A DNA stretch of 6,334 nt from UBA9732 sp963609725 (GTDB lineage: Bacteria > Spirochaetota > Spirochaetia > Sphaerochaetales > Sphaerochaetaceae). Both the position numbers and the translations under genes were made by a program. Below, in pieces: positions 1-5,662 of this stretch. The stretch is from contig CAVDLI010000082.1 in the NCBI GenBank assembly GCA_963609725.1, forward strand, positions 1-6,334. The letters are read 5' to 3'. The notes under the pieces are model-generated. The model saw nothing but the letters and a program-made list of their open reading frames with translations, was not told where the DNA came from and made no database searches. Numbering within the stretch: the stretch's first letter is position 1; every line of letters starts with the position of its first letter.

Positions 1-477
1 GTTAACTTTTGCATCTTCACTTGATGAAAGCTTTCCAATCATTACATCTAAACCACCACCAAGATTAAGTGAAAGCTCTTTATTTAAAGCAAGGTTATAC
101 ATTGGGCCAGCAAAGACTGTAAAGTTAATTGGAGCGTCATCTTTCTTTGAGGAACTTCCCCAAGAAGCACCGCCTACAGAAGTCTTATATGAAGTGCTTC
201 CCATTGTGTTAAGACCAGCTTCTACTTTAACTGAAAGATTTTTAGCAACTCCAAATTCAAAAGAAGTTGCTGCATAAAAACCATTATTTTTGTAATTACT
301 TTTCGTAGAAGAACTACCACCTTTAACATTAACAGTAATAGATCTTCCACCATATCCTAATTGAAGTCCAACTTTTGTATCAGGTGTGCTCTTTTTATTA
401 AAAACAGAACTTCCTGCAAATACAGAGCCTACGACCAACACTAAAACTAATGCAATTGCAATTGTTTTCTTATTCAT
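1..477 (-). CDS. Secreted beta-barrel outer-membrane protein, N-terminal part (C-terminus off the left edge)
   Basis: The frame is open from an ATG at 477-475 to the window edge, giving 159 residues with no stop. Residues 1-21 form a signal peptide: MNKK, a long Ala/Leu/Val core, and a VFA|G cleavage site. The mature part is rich in Gly, Ser, Thr and Asn and alternates polar and apolar residues in runs typical of transmembrane beta strands, for example around 35-51 (KVGLQLGYGG), 69-91 (FYAATSFEFGVAKNLSVKVEAG) and 117-150 (NFTVFAGPMYN, LSLNLGGGLDV). Polar Ser/Lys-rich stretches between them would be surface loops. This fits a small outer-membrane barrel of the OmpA/Porin-like fold; the exact family is not recognised. 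The start is supported by AGGAGA on the minus strand (485-490), 7 bases before the ATG. It lies 174 bp downstream of typA and probably has its own promoter. Role (porin, adhesin or structural) cannot be told from sequence. Confidence 0.8.
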   Translation of the reverse strand, partial: MNKKTIAIALVLVLVVGSVFAGSSVFNKKSTPDTKVGLQLGYGGRSITVNVKGGSSSTKSNYKNNGFYAATSFEFGVAKNLSVKVEAGLNTMGSTSYKTSVGGASWGSSSKKDDAPINFTVFAGPMYNLALNKELSLNLGGGLDVMIGKLSSSEDAKVN

Positions 478-517
478 AGTTAAATCTCCTATCACAATGC
501 TGTTTCAAAACAAGCTC

Positions 518-545
518 ATAACAGTGTCTTGCAACAACATTTCAA
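518..545 (-). promoter_or_regulatory. Candidate sigma-70 promoter for the beta-barrel gene at 1-477
   Basis: On the minus strand TTGAAA (540-545) matches the -35 consensus at five of six positions. After a 16-bp spacer comes TGTTAT (518-523), a four-of-six match to -10. The start of transcription would fall near 511, leaving a leader of about 34 nt with AGGAGA before the ATG. The surrounding 174-bp gap is AT-rich, so chance matches are likely. No other element is convincing in 478-651. Confidence 0.3.
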
Positions 546-651
546 TAACAAAACAAATATAACTTGTATTGATAACAACAAATAAGAGAAAGAATAGTAC
601 TTTTGAATACAAAAGAAAAATTACGCAAATTTTAAAAATTGTCTTTGCAAA

Positions 652-2490
652 TTATTGCAAGCACTCTGGAATGTATCCTCTATTTTCCATTATTTTGCGC
701 TTTTGACTATCTAGTATTTTCTTACACATTCTTATAGCAGACGGCGTAACTTCCACAAGCTCATCATCTTTAATAAAACGCATAGCATGTTCAAGAGTCA
801 TTTTCATAACTGGAGTAAGAGATACAGCCTCATCATGGCCCGATGCTCTCAAGTTTGTAAGTTTTTTGGTTCTCGTTGGATTCAAGAGAAGATCCCCTTC
901 TCTATTTCTTTCCCCAACAACTTCACCTTCATAAACAGGATCTCCAGGAACAATAAAGAAACGGCCACGATCCTCAAGTTCCCAAATGCCATATGCTACA
1001 GCTGTGCCAAGACGGTCACAAACAAGTGAACCTGTGGCTCTATCTGGGAAATCACCCTTATAAGGTTCATAACCTTTTAGAGAACTATTCATTATCCCAT
1101 AACCGCGAGTATCGGTCAAAAACTCATCTCTATATCCAATTAGACCCCTCGAAGGAATGGAAAATTCCATTTTTACTCTTGAGTTTTCAAGATATGTGAT
1201 ATTGCTCATAGTTGCTTTTCTACGAGCAAGTTTCTCCATTATTGTTCCACTGTATTCCTCTGGACAATCAATAAGAAGATATTCAACTGGCTCTGTCTTT
1301 TGACCTTTAGAATTAGTCTTGAAAATAATTCTTGGCCTGCCAACACAAAGCTCAAATCCTTCACGTCGCATTTGCTCAACAATTATTGCCATTTGGAATT
1401 CGCCACGCCCCTTGACAGTAAAAGAGTCATCTTGATTTTTTTCTACTTGAATTGAAACGTTTCTGAGCGCTTCTTTGCAAAGCCTCTCCCATATTTTAGC
1501 CGATGTTAACTGTTTTCCATCTTTCCCAGCTAAAGGTGAAATATTTTTGCTAAAAAGCATAGAGACTGTGGGCTCATCAACTTTAATTCTATCTAAAGGC
1601 TTAACATACTCTTTATTACAAATTGTGTCTCCAATAGATACATTTTCAATTCCAGAAAGCACAACAATATCACCTGCTTCAACTTTTGAAGCCTCTTTGA
1701 AACGTGGCCCGTCATAAAGCTGCAGACGTGTAACACGAAGTGGAACATGCTCACCTTTTTCATTTATACATACAAGAGAGTCATTGACTGTAGCACTGCC
1801 ATTGATGATTTTTCCAACAGCAAGACGCCCAAGATAATCATCATAAGAGAGGTCAGACACAAGCATTTGAAAAGGCTCTTCGTTATCGTATACTGGAGCT
1901 GGCATGTAATCTACAACAGCATCCAAAAGAGGATAAATATCTTTAGCATTAGGGTCATTGAGCTTAGATGACAAAATTCCGGCTCTTCCATTTGCGTAAA
2001 ACACTGGAACATCTAGAATGCTTTCATCATTTTTAAGTTCTAATAAAAGGTCATAAACTTCATTTAGAACTTCTTTTGGTCGTGCATCTTGTCTGTCAAT
2101 TTTATTTATGACAACAATTACGGCTAGATTTTTTTCAAGTGCTTTTTGCAAGACAAATCTTGTTTGTGGAAGAGGTCCTTCTGCAGCATCACAAAGCAAA
2201 ATTACGCCATCTACCATAGAGAGTCCCCGTTCTACTTCACCACCAAAATCAGCATGTCCCGGAGTGTCTATAATATTTATTTTGACACCTCTCCATCTTA
2301 TTGCACAGTTTTTAGCATTTATTGTAATTCCACGTTCTCTTTCAATTGCGCCACTGTCCATAATTCTTTCTTGATTACCTTTAGATTCAATTCCACTTTG
2401 CTTAAAAAGTGCATCAACTAAAGTTGTTTTACCGTGGTCAACGTGCGCAATTATTGCAATATTTCTTATGCCTTCATTCTTTGTAATCAT
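652..2490 (-). CDS. typA: Translational GTPase TypA/BipA
   Basis: The 612-residue product is close to the usual length of this family (about 607-615). TypA binds the 70S ribosome at the elongation-factor site, hydrolyses GTP, and in other bacteria aids 50S assembly and stress growth; it is cytoplasmic. The G domain shows G1 AHVDHGKT (15-22), G2 RGITI (53-57), G3 DTPGH (75-79) and G4 NKID (129-132). The G5 position reads YANGRAG (165-171) instead of the more usual SA-x-NG pattern. Domain II spans about 205-295, EF-G-like domains III and V about 300-475, and the TypA-specific C-terminal domain about 480-612 (RATGSLV, TNLRASGHDEAV); this C-terminal domain separates it from EF-G and LepA. The ATG at 2490 is preceded by a modest SD, AGGGA (2501-2505), 10 bases away. 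It lies 135 bp downstream of miaB on the same strand. Family assignment is secure; the physiological role here is inferred. Confidence 0.97.
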   Translation of the reverse strand: MITKNEGIRNIAIIAHVDHGKTTLVDALFKQSGIESKGNQERIMDSGAIERERGITINAKNCAIRWRGVKINIIDTPGHADFGGEVERGLSMVDGVILLCDAAEGPLPQTRFVLQKALEKNLAVIVVINKIDRQDARPKEVLNEVYDLLLELKNDESILDVPVFYANGRAGILSSKLNDPNAKDIYPLLDAVVDYMPAPVYDNEEPFQMLVSDLSYDDYLGRLAVGKIINGSATVNDSLVCINEKGEHVPLRVTRLQLYDGPRFKEASKVEAGDIVVLSGIENVSIGDTICNKEYVKPLDRIKVDEPTVSMLFSKNISPLAGKDGKQLTSAKIWERLCKEALRNVSIQVEKNQDDSFTVKGRGEFQMAIIVEQMRREGFELCVGRPRIIFKTNSKGQKTEPVEYLLIDCPEEYSGTIMEKLARRKATMSNITYLENSRVKMEFSIPSRGLIGYRDEFLTDTRGYGIMNSSLKGYEPYKGDFPDRATGSLVCDRLGTAVAYGIWELEDRGRFFIVPGDPVYEGEVVGERNREGDLLLNPTRTKKLTNLRASGHDEAVSLTPVMKMTLEHAMRFIKDDELVEVTPSAIRMCKKILDSQKRKIMENRGYIPECLQ

Positions 2491-2502
2491 GCTTAGTTCT
2501 TC

Positions 2503-2530
2503 CCTAATATGAGTAGCCTAATATGAGTAG
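2503..2530. repeat. Perfect 14-bp tandem duplication upstream of typA
   Basis: The unit cctaatatgagtag occurs twice head to tail (2503-2516 and 2517-2530) with no mismatch. On the typA coding strand it reads CTACTCATATTAGG. The copy next to the gene supplies the AG of the AGGGA ribosome-binding sequence. The other copy contains the CATATT that could be a -10 element. Confidence 0.9.
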
Positions 2531-2548
2531 TTTATAAAAACCTCTTAA
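2520..2548 (-). promoter_or_regulatory. Weak candidate promoter for typA
   Basis: On the minus strand TTAAGA (2543-2548) and CATATT (2520-2525) are each four-of-six matches to -35 and -10 and are 17 bp apart. Transcription would start near 2513, within the copy of the tandem repeat nearest the gene. The region is AT-rich and typA could equally be read through from folD-miaB, so this is tentative. Confidence 0.22.
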
Positions 2549-2552
2549 AAGT

Positions 2553-2568
2553 GTTTTTTGCAAAAAAC
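2553..2568. repeat. 16-bp perfect palindrome between miaB and typA
   Basis: The sequence gttttttgcaaaaaac is its own reverse complement; allowing one mismatch, the symmetry extends to 20 bp (2551-2570). The stem is almost all A-T, and the run of T that would make a typical intrinsic terminator does not follow it on either strand. It could be a protein-binding site, a weak attenuator in the miaB-typA gap, or simply an A/T-tract by-product. Confidence 0.6.
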
Positions 2569-2625
2569 TCAAAAAATCCAAAAAAGAAAATACTATATAT
2601 AAAGAAAAATATTCAAGAGAATTGT

Positions 2626-3963
2626 TCAAGAGTTTTCATTTACTTGAATTCCAACAAAAGTATTTCCGTTAAGAGCCTTAAAATCAACAAAAACAATATC
2701 CCCAGGTTTCACATCTTTATCTGGAACTTTCCCTTCTAAAACACTAAACGCAACCATTTCTCCATGCTCGTTACGTCCAAGCATCTTAGTTTTATCATCT
2801 CTAGAAACTTGTGTAACAAGAACTTTTTGAATACCATTTGCTCTTTTTGACTTAATTTTTGCAGCATTGTCAAGTTGCCAATCAATAAGAGTTTGAAGTC
2901 GCACTTGTTTTTCTTCAAGAGACAACTGTCCGTCCATTGAAACAGCACGTGTTCCCTCTCTTGGGTTCCAGTAATACATGAAAGCCTCAATACATCCCAC
3001 AGCTTTCACAGCAGAAATTGTATCTTGAAATTCTTCTTCTGTTTCACTGGGGAAACCAACCATTATATCTAAAGAAAACGTAACATTTGGAACTCTTTCT
3101 TTTATCTTTTCAATGAGTTCTAAGTATTTTTCTCTTGTATAACGTCTATTCATCAAAGCTAAAATTCTTGTATTTCCGCTTTGCATTGGGATATGAAGAT
3201 GCTTAGCAACTTTTGGCTCGTTGGCAATAACATCAATAAGAGAATCTGAAAAATCTTTTGGATGTGGACTTTCAAATCTCACCCATTGAATGTTGTTACA
3301 CTCATGGCACACTCCAGATAAAAGCTCTGGAAAGCTTATTCCATTGTAGTCGTAAGAATTAACATTTTGGCCCAAAAGAGTTATTTCCCTCACCCCAAGA
3401 TTATCTAAAGTTCTCACTTCTTCCAAAATTTCTTCAATTGGTCTTGAAATTTCACGACCTCTCACATATGGCACTATGCAATATGAGCAAAAATTATTAC
3501 AACCGTTCATGATTGGAACATAAGAAGAGAACTCTCCTTCTTTGTGATATGCTTTTGTAAAAATATATTTTTCACTTTCTTGAGGTGTAGATATTTGCTC
3601 TTTATAATCACTAATGATATCCAATAACTTTAACTTGTCGTTATTTCCAATAACATAGTCAATTTGTGGAGCATCTTTTTTTACACTGTCATGTAATCTT
3701 TCTGCCATACAGCCAGTAAGAACAAGAGTAAATTTCTTTCCATCCTTCTTTTTTTGGTTTTTGATATTAGTGTATGCTCCAAGACGACCCCAAATACGGT
3801 TTTCTGCACTTTGTCTTACAGAACATGTGTTAATTATTGCTAAATCAGCCTCTTGTGAACTTTTTGCAACTTCCCAGCCTTGTCCTTTTAGCATAGCTTC
3901 CATTGCATTTGACTCAGCAACATTCATTTGGCAGCCATAAGTTTCTATAAAATACTTATTCAA
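2626..3963 (-). CDS. miaB: tRNA-2-methylthio-N6-dimethylallyladenosine-37 synthase MiaB
   Basis: This 445-residue radical-SAM methylthiotransferase adds the 2-methylthio group to i6A37 of tRNAs reading UNN codons, using S-adenosylmethionine and two Fe-S clusters in the cytoplasm. The N-terminal domain has the three auxiliary-cluster cysteines: C11 in YGCQMN, C47 in NTCSVR and C85 in TGCMAER. GCQMN points to MiaB rather than RimO. The radical-SAM triad C155-xxx-C159-xx-C162 lies in GCNNFCSYC, followed by VPYVRGREISRP. Further core motifs are LLGQNVNSY (197-204), HIPMQSG (257-263) and VGFPSE (302-307). A TRAM RNA-binding domain occupies about 373-441. The start is TTG (3963-3961), chosen because GGAGG (3971-3975) lies 7 bases upstream and the product begins like other MiaB proteins. 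TTG overlaps the folD TGA stop (TTGA), so translation is probably coupled. An extra C219-HE-C222 pair has no known role. MiaA, needed to make i6A, is not in the window. Confidence 0.97.
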   Translation of the reverse strand: MNKYFIETYGCQMNVAESNAMEAMLKGQGWEVAKSSQEADLAIINTCSVRQSAENRIWGRLGAYTNIKNQKKKDGKKFTLVLTGCMAERLHDSVKKDAPQIDYVIGNNDKLKLLDIISDYKEQISTPQESEKYIFTKAYHKEGEFSSYVPIMNGCNNFCSYCIVPYVRGREISRPIEEILEEVRTLDNLGVREITLLGQNVNSYDYNGISFPELLSGVCHECNNIQWVRFESPHPKDFSDSLIDVIANEPKVAKHLHIPMQSGNTRILALMNRRYTREKYLELIEKIKERVPNVTFSLDIMVGFPSETEEEFQDTISAVKAVGCIEAFMYYWNPREGTRAVSMDGQLSLEEKQVRLQTLIDWQLDNAAKIKSKRANGIQKVLVTQVSRDDKTKMLGRNEHGEMVAFSVLEGKVPDKDVKPGDIVFVDFKALNGNTFVGIQVNENS

Positions 3964-4844
3964 TTTGGAACCTCCACGCCTTTTATATCGTAAGCTGCCA
4001 TCACAGTATTTTCCATTAACATTGCTATTGTCATTGGTCCAACTCCTCCCGGAACTGGTGTAATTGCAGAAGTTTTTGGTTCAACTGAAGCAAAGTCTAC
4101 ATCACCACGAAGTGCATACCCGCTTTTCTTTGTGCTGTCTGGAACTCTATTCATGCCAACATCTATTACAACAGCACCTTCTTTGACCATGTCAGCTGTA
4201 ACTACATTTATATGACCTACTGCTGAAATCAGTATATCTGCTCTCTTAACGTAAGGCACAATATCTGGTGTAAGTGAGTGACAAATTGTAACTGTAGCAT
4301 TACGGTCTTTTTGTAAAAGAAGAGCAGCCATTGGTTTTCCTACTATATTGCTACGTCCAAGAATACAGACATCTTTTGAAGAAGTGAGAATTCCATAATA
4401 ATCAAGCATTCTCAAAATCCCCTTTGGTGTACATGCTATGTGAGATTTTTGACCAAGTAGTAGTTTTCCAATATTAACAGGATGAAAACCATCTACATCT
4501 TTTAGTGGGTCAATTGCATTTATAACAGCTGTCTCATCAATGTGTGGAGGAAGTGGGAGCTGAACTAATATACCATCAACATTAGTGTTATTGTTAAGAG
4601 ATGAAACAAGTTCTAAAATCTCTTTTTGAGAAATTGAAGCATCAAGAGTATAATCTATGTGCATTATGCCAATTTCATCACAAGCTTTCTTCTTGCCTTT
4701 AACATATGTCTTGCTTGCTGGGTTATCACCAACAAGGACAACTGCCAAACAAGGCTTTCGTGAAAATTTGTTCTCAAACTCGTTGCATAACATAGCAGTA
4801 TTTTTATTAACTATTTGGCTTAGCTCTTTACCAGAAAGAATCAA
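3960..4844 (-). CDS. folD: Bifunctional methylenetetrahydrofolate dehydrogenase / methenyltetrahydrofolate cyclohydrolase FolD
   Basis: FolD interconverts 5,10-methylene-, 5,10-methenyl- and 10-formyl-tetrahydrofolate with NADP(H) in the cytoplasm, feeding purine synthesis and formyl-Met-tRNA formation. With the start used here the product is 294 residues, within the usual range (about 280-300). Visible motifs are GDNPASKTYVKGKKKAC (39-55) with Tyr47 and the likely catalytic Lys51, GILVQLPLP (91-99) with Gln95, KDVDGFHP (115-122) with Asp118, the nucleotide-binding GRSNIVGKP (163-171), and PVPGGVGPMT (263-272). The start is TTG at 4844-4842, 9 bases after AGGAGG (minus strand, 4854-4859), giving the family-like beginning MILSGKEL. 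The frame stays open upstream to a GTG at 4901, but those 19 codons look unlike the family and contain the SD as Arg codons. It is first in the folD-miaB operon and diverges from the gene at 5050. Confidence 0.96.
   Translation of the reverse strand: MILSGKELSQIVNKNTAMLCNEFENKFSRKPCLAVVLVGDNPASKTYVKGKKKACDEIGIMHIDYTLDASISQKEILELVSSLNNNTNVDGILVQLPLPPHIDETAVINAIDPLKDVDGFHPVNIGKLLLGQKSHIACTPKGILRMLDYYGILTSSKDVCILGRSNIVGKPMAALLLQKDRNATVTICHSLTPDIVPYVKRADILISAVGHINVVTADMVKEGAVVIDVGMNRVPDSTKKSGYALRGDVDFASVEPKTSAITPVPGGVGPMTIAMLMENTVMAAYDIKGVEVPN
3971..3975 (-). promoter_or_regulatory. Ribosome-binding site fixing the miaB TTG start
   Basis: GGAGG on the minus strand lies inside the end of folD (codons for GVEVP), 7 bases before the miaB TTG. 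It is the main reason to accept the non-ATG start at the TTGA overlap. Confidence 0.85.
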
Positions 4845-4853
4845 TGCAGTGGG

Positions 4854-4859
4854 CCTCCT
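4854..4859 (-). promoter_or_regulatory. Ribosome-binding site fixing the folD TTG start
   Basis: A full AGGAGG on the minus strand sits 9 bases upstream of TTG at 4844. It argues against initiation at the upstream GTG (4901), which has no comparable SD before it. Confidence 0.85.
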
Positions 4860-4860
4860 A

Positions 4861-4871
4861 CGCAAAATGCG
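4861..4871 (-). promoter_or_regulatory. Short hairpin at the predicted 5' end of the folD-miaB mRNA
   Basis: On the minus strand CGCA-TTT-TGCG forms a 4-bp, mostly G-C stem (five with an outer G-U) ending one base before the AGGAGG. If the promoter at 4879-4887 is right, the transcript begins almost at this hairpin. It could stabilise the 5' end or influence ribosome loading; it is short enough to be chance. Confidence 0.35.
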
Positions 4872-4878
4872 CTTATGC

Positions 4879-4887
4879 AGTGTATCA
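4879..4887 (-). promoter_or_regulatory. Candidate extended -10 promoter for folD-miaB
   Basis: The minus strand reads TGATACACT: an extended TGn element followed by TACACT, which keeps the key T, A, A and T of the -10 consensus. No good -35 is found at 16-18 bp. The start would be near 4872, giving a leader of about 28 nt before the TTG. Confidence 0.35.
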
Positions 4888-4897
4888 CAAATTAGTA

Positions 4898-4916
4898 ACA
4901 CAATCCATTATTGTGT
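4898..4916. repeat. 7-bp inverted repeat in the divergent promoter region
   Basis: ACACAAT (4898-4904) and ATTGTGT (4910-4916) are perfect reverse complements separated by CCATT. The element lies just upstream of the candidate folD -10 and about 30 bp upstream of the candidate -35 of the divergent gene, a suitable position for a regulator site acting on either side. Confidence 0.45.
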
Positions 4917-4924
4917 GTTTTTGT

Positions 4925-4947
4925 GTTGGTAATATCGTTGGTATATC
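4925..4947. repeat. Imperfect tandem direct repeat in the divergent promoter region
   Basis: GTTGGTAATATC (4925-4936) is followed directly by GTTGGTATATC (4937-4947), differing by one deleted A. The pair is framed by a 7-bp inverted repeat, TTTTGTG (4919-4925) and CACAAAA (4948-4954). The right edge overlaps the candidate -35 of the plus-strand operon. Confidence 0.55.
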
Positions 4948-4974
4948 CACAAAATTAGAAATTCTTGTTAGAAT
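4946..4974 (+). promoter_or_regulatory. Promoter of the beta-barrel/lipoprotein operon
   Basis: TAGAAT (4969-4974) matches the -10 consensus at five of six positions and carries an extended TGT just upstream. TCCACA (4946-4951), a four-of-six -35 match, is spaced by exactly 17 bp. Transcription would start near 4981, giving a leader of about 69 nt that contains the stem-loop at 4984-5025. This is the best promoter in the window. Confidence 0.55.
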
Positions 4975-4983
4975 TATGCGAAA

Positions 4984-5025
4984 AATAACTTTCAAAATCT
5001 CAAAAAAACTGTTTTGCAAGTTATT
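4984..5025 (+). promoter_or_regulatory. Leader stem-loop with an anti-SD loop, upstream of the beta-barrel gene
   Basis: AATAACTT (4984-4991) pairs with AAGTTATT (5018-5025). After one T/C mismatch the stem continues with CAAAA (4993-4997) against TTTTG (5012-5016), giving 13 pairs, plus a possible T-G pair at 4998/5011. The loop contains TCTCAAAA (4998-5005), the exact reverse complement of TTTTGAGA (5035-5042), which overlaps the SD GAGAGG (5039-5044). A loop-SD pairing could hide the ribosome-binding site. The stem is A-T rich, so its stability and role are inferred. Confidence 0.5.
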
Positions 5026-5049
5026 AAGTAAAAATTTTGAGAGGTACAA

Positions 5050-5649
5050 ATGAAAAAAAGTACTACTTTTGTTCTTATTTTACTAATAATTGTCATTTCT
5101 CCTGCTTTTTGTGCTAATAAGTACTATGAAACAGGTGATCAAGTGTTCTCATTTAGAGCCGGTGTAGACTTCCCCTCTTTTGTTGCTTTCGTAAATGATT
5201 CAAGCCGCAATCAGACTTTTGGAGATATTCACATGCAAAAAGTTGGAGGAATTGCTTCAATTTCATACCAAGGTTTCTTAACAGAACATCTTGCACTAGG
5301 CGGTGAACTAGGGTATCAGTTTATAAACTCTCTTACTCCTGAACTTTTTACATCTGTACCAATTACAGCAAAACTTACATATGTACCAGTTCAAACAGGT
5401 TTATTTGATTTAGCACTGTCTGCAAACTTGGGAATGGCATTTATAAAATATGATGAAAGTAAGTATCTTGCTCCATATGCAAGCATTACAATTCAGCCGT
5501 CTTTCTACATTACAGACTCGTGGGGAATTGGGATTGAAGCCGGCATTGCAACAGTAGCAGAGCTTTATACAAAAAATTCTGGAAAGAGTGACAGTAGTGC
5601 ATTCTTTGGAGCAATTCCACTTGCACTTGTCGTATCATACCGTCACTGA
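5050..5649 (+). CDS. Small outer-membrane beta-barrel protein, hypothetical
   Basis: The 199-residue product starts with a signal peptide (MKKSTT, then a strongly apolar stretch 7-18, ending SPAFCA around 17-22). Cleavage is probably next to Cys21/Ala22. PAFC is a poor lipobox because Phe precedes the Cys, so a soluble-type export signal is favoured over lipidation. The mature part of about 177 residues has alternating beta-strand patterns, for example GIASISYQGFL (67-77), LALGGELGYQF (81-91), VPITAKLTYVPV (102-113), FDLALSANLGMAFIKY (118-133), YASITIQPSFYI (142-153), WGIGIEAGIATV (157-168) and a final FGAIPLALVVSYRH. About eight strands would suit a small OmpW/OmpX-sized barrel; similar small barrels are known in treponemes. 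The last residue is His, not the common Phe or Trp. GAGAGG (5039-5044) lies 5 bases before the ATG. It is first in an operon with the lipoprotein gene at 5663. Specific function is unknown. Confidence 0.85.
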   Translation: MKKSTTFVLILLIIVISPAFCANKYYETGDQVFSFRAGVDFPSFVAFVNDSSRNQTFGDIHMQKVGGIASISYQGFLTEHLALGGELGYQFINSLTPELFTSVPITAKLTYVPVQTGLFDLALSANLGMAFIKYDESKYLAPYASITIQPSFYITDSWGIGIEAGIATVAELYTKNSGKSDSSAFFGAIPLALVVSYRH

Positions 5650-5650
5650 G

Positions 5651-5655
5651 AGGAG
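5651..5655 (+). promoter_or_regulatory. Ribosome-binding site of the lipoprotein gene
   Basis: AGGAG, within a longer GAGAGGAG (5648-5655) that begins in the upstream stop codon, lies 7 bases before the ATG at 5663. The 13-bp gap leaves no room for a promoter or terminator, supporting cotranscription. Confidence 0.8.
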
Positions 5656-5662
5656 TCATAAC

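Noticed and set aside
640..660. Hairpin TTGCAA-TAAT-TTGCAA as a typA terminator
   Set aside because: The 6-bp stem is A/T-rich, overlaps the stop codon, and is separated from the following T-run by GACAA; too weak to call.
787..2421. Plus-strand open frames lying opposite typA
   Set aside because: They have no SD, no recognisable protein features, and are fully covered by a secure typA reading frame on the other strand.
2612..2632. Short direct repeat ttcaagag flanking the miaB stop codon
   Set aside because: Eight bases, part coding, with no further structure; probably chance.
2736..2990. Second minus-strand frame inside miaB
   Set aside because: Out-of-frame shadow of the TRAM-domain end of miaB, with no family-like sequence.
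4845..4901. N-terminal extension of FolD to a GTG start
   Set aside because: No SD precedes the GTG, the added residues are not FolD-like, and an AGGAGG serves the internal TTG.
478..5049. Recurrent palindrome TTGCAA in every intergenic gap (529, 645, 2559, 5014) as a regulatory box
   Set aside because: By eye it also occurs about eight times inside genes (for example near 456, 1475, 2454 and 5722), so it is a common hexamer in this DNA rather than a gap-specific site.
4657..5053. Plus-strand open frames running from inside folD into the divergent region
   Set aside because: They cross the folD coding region, promoters and the leader stem-loop, and lack an SD; the real plus-strand gene starts at 5050 with a signal peptide.
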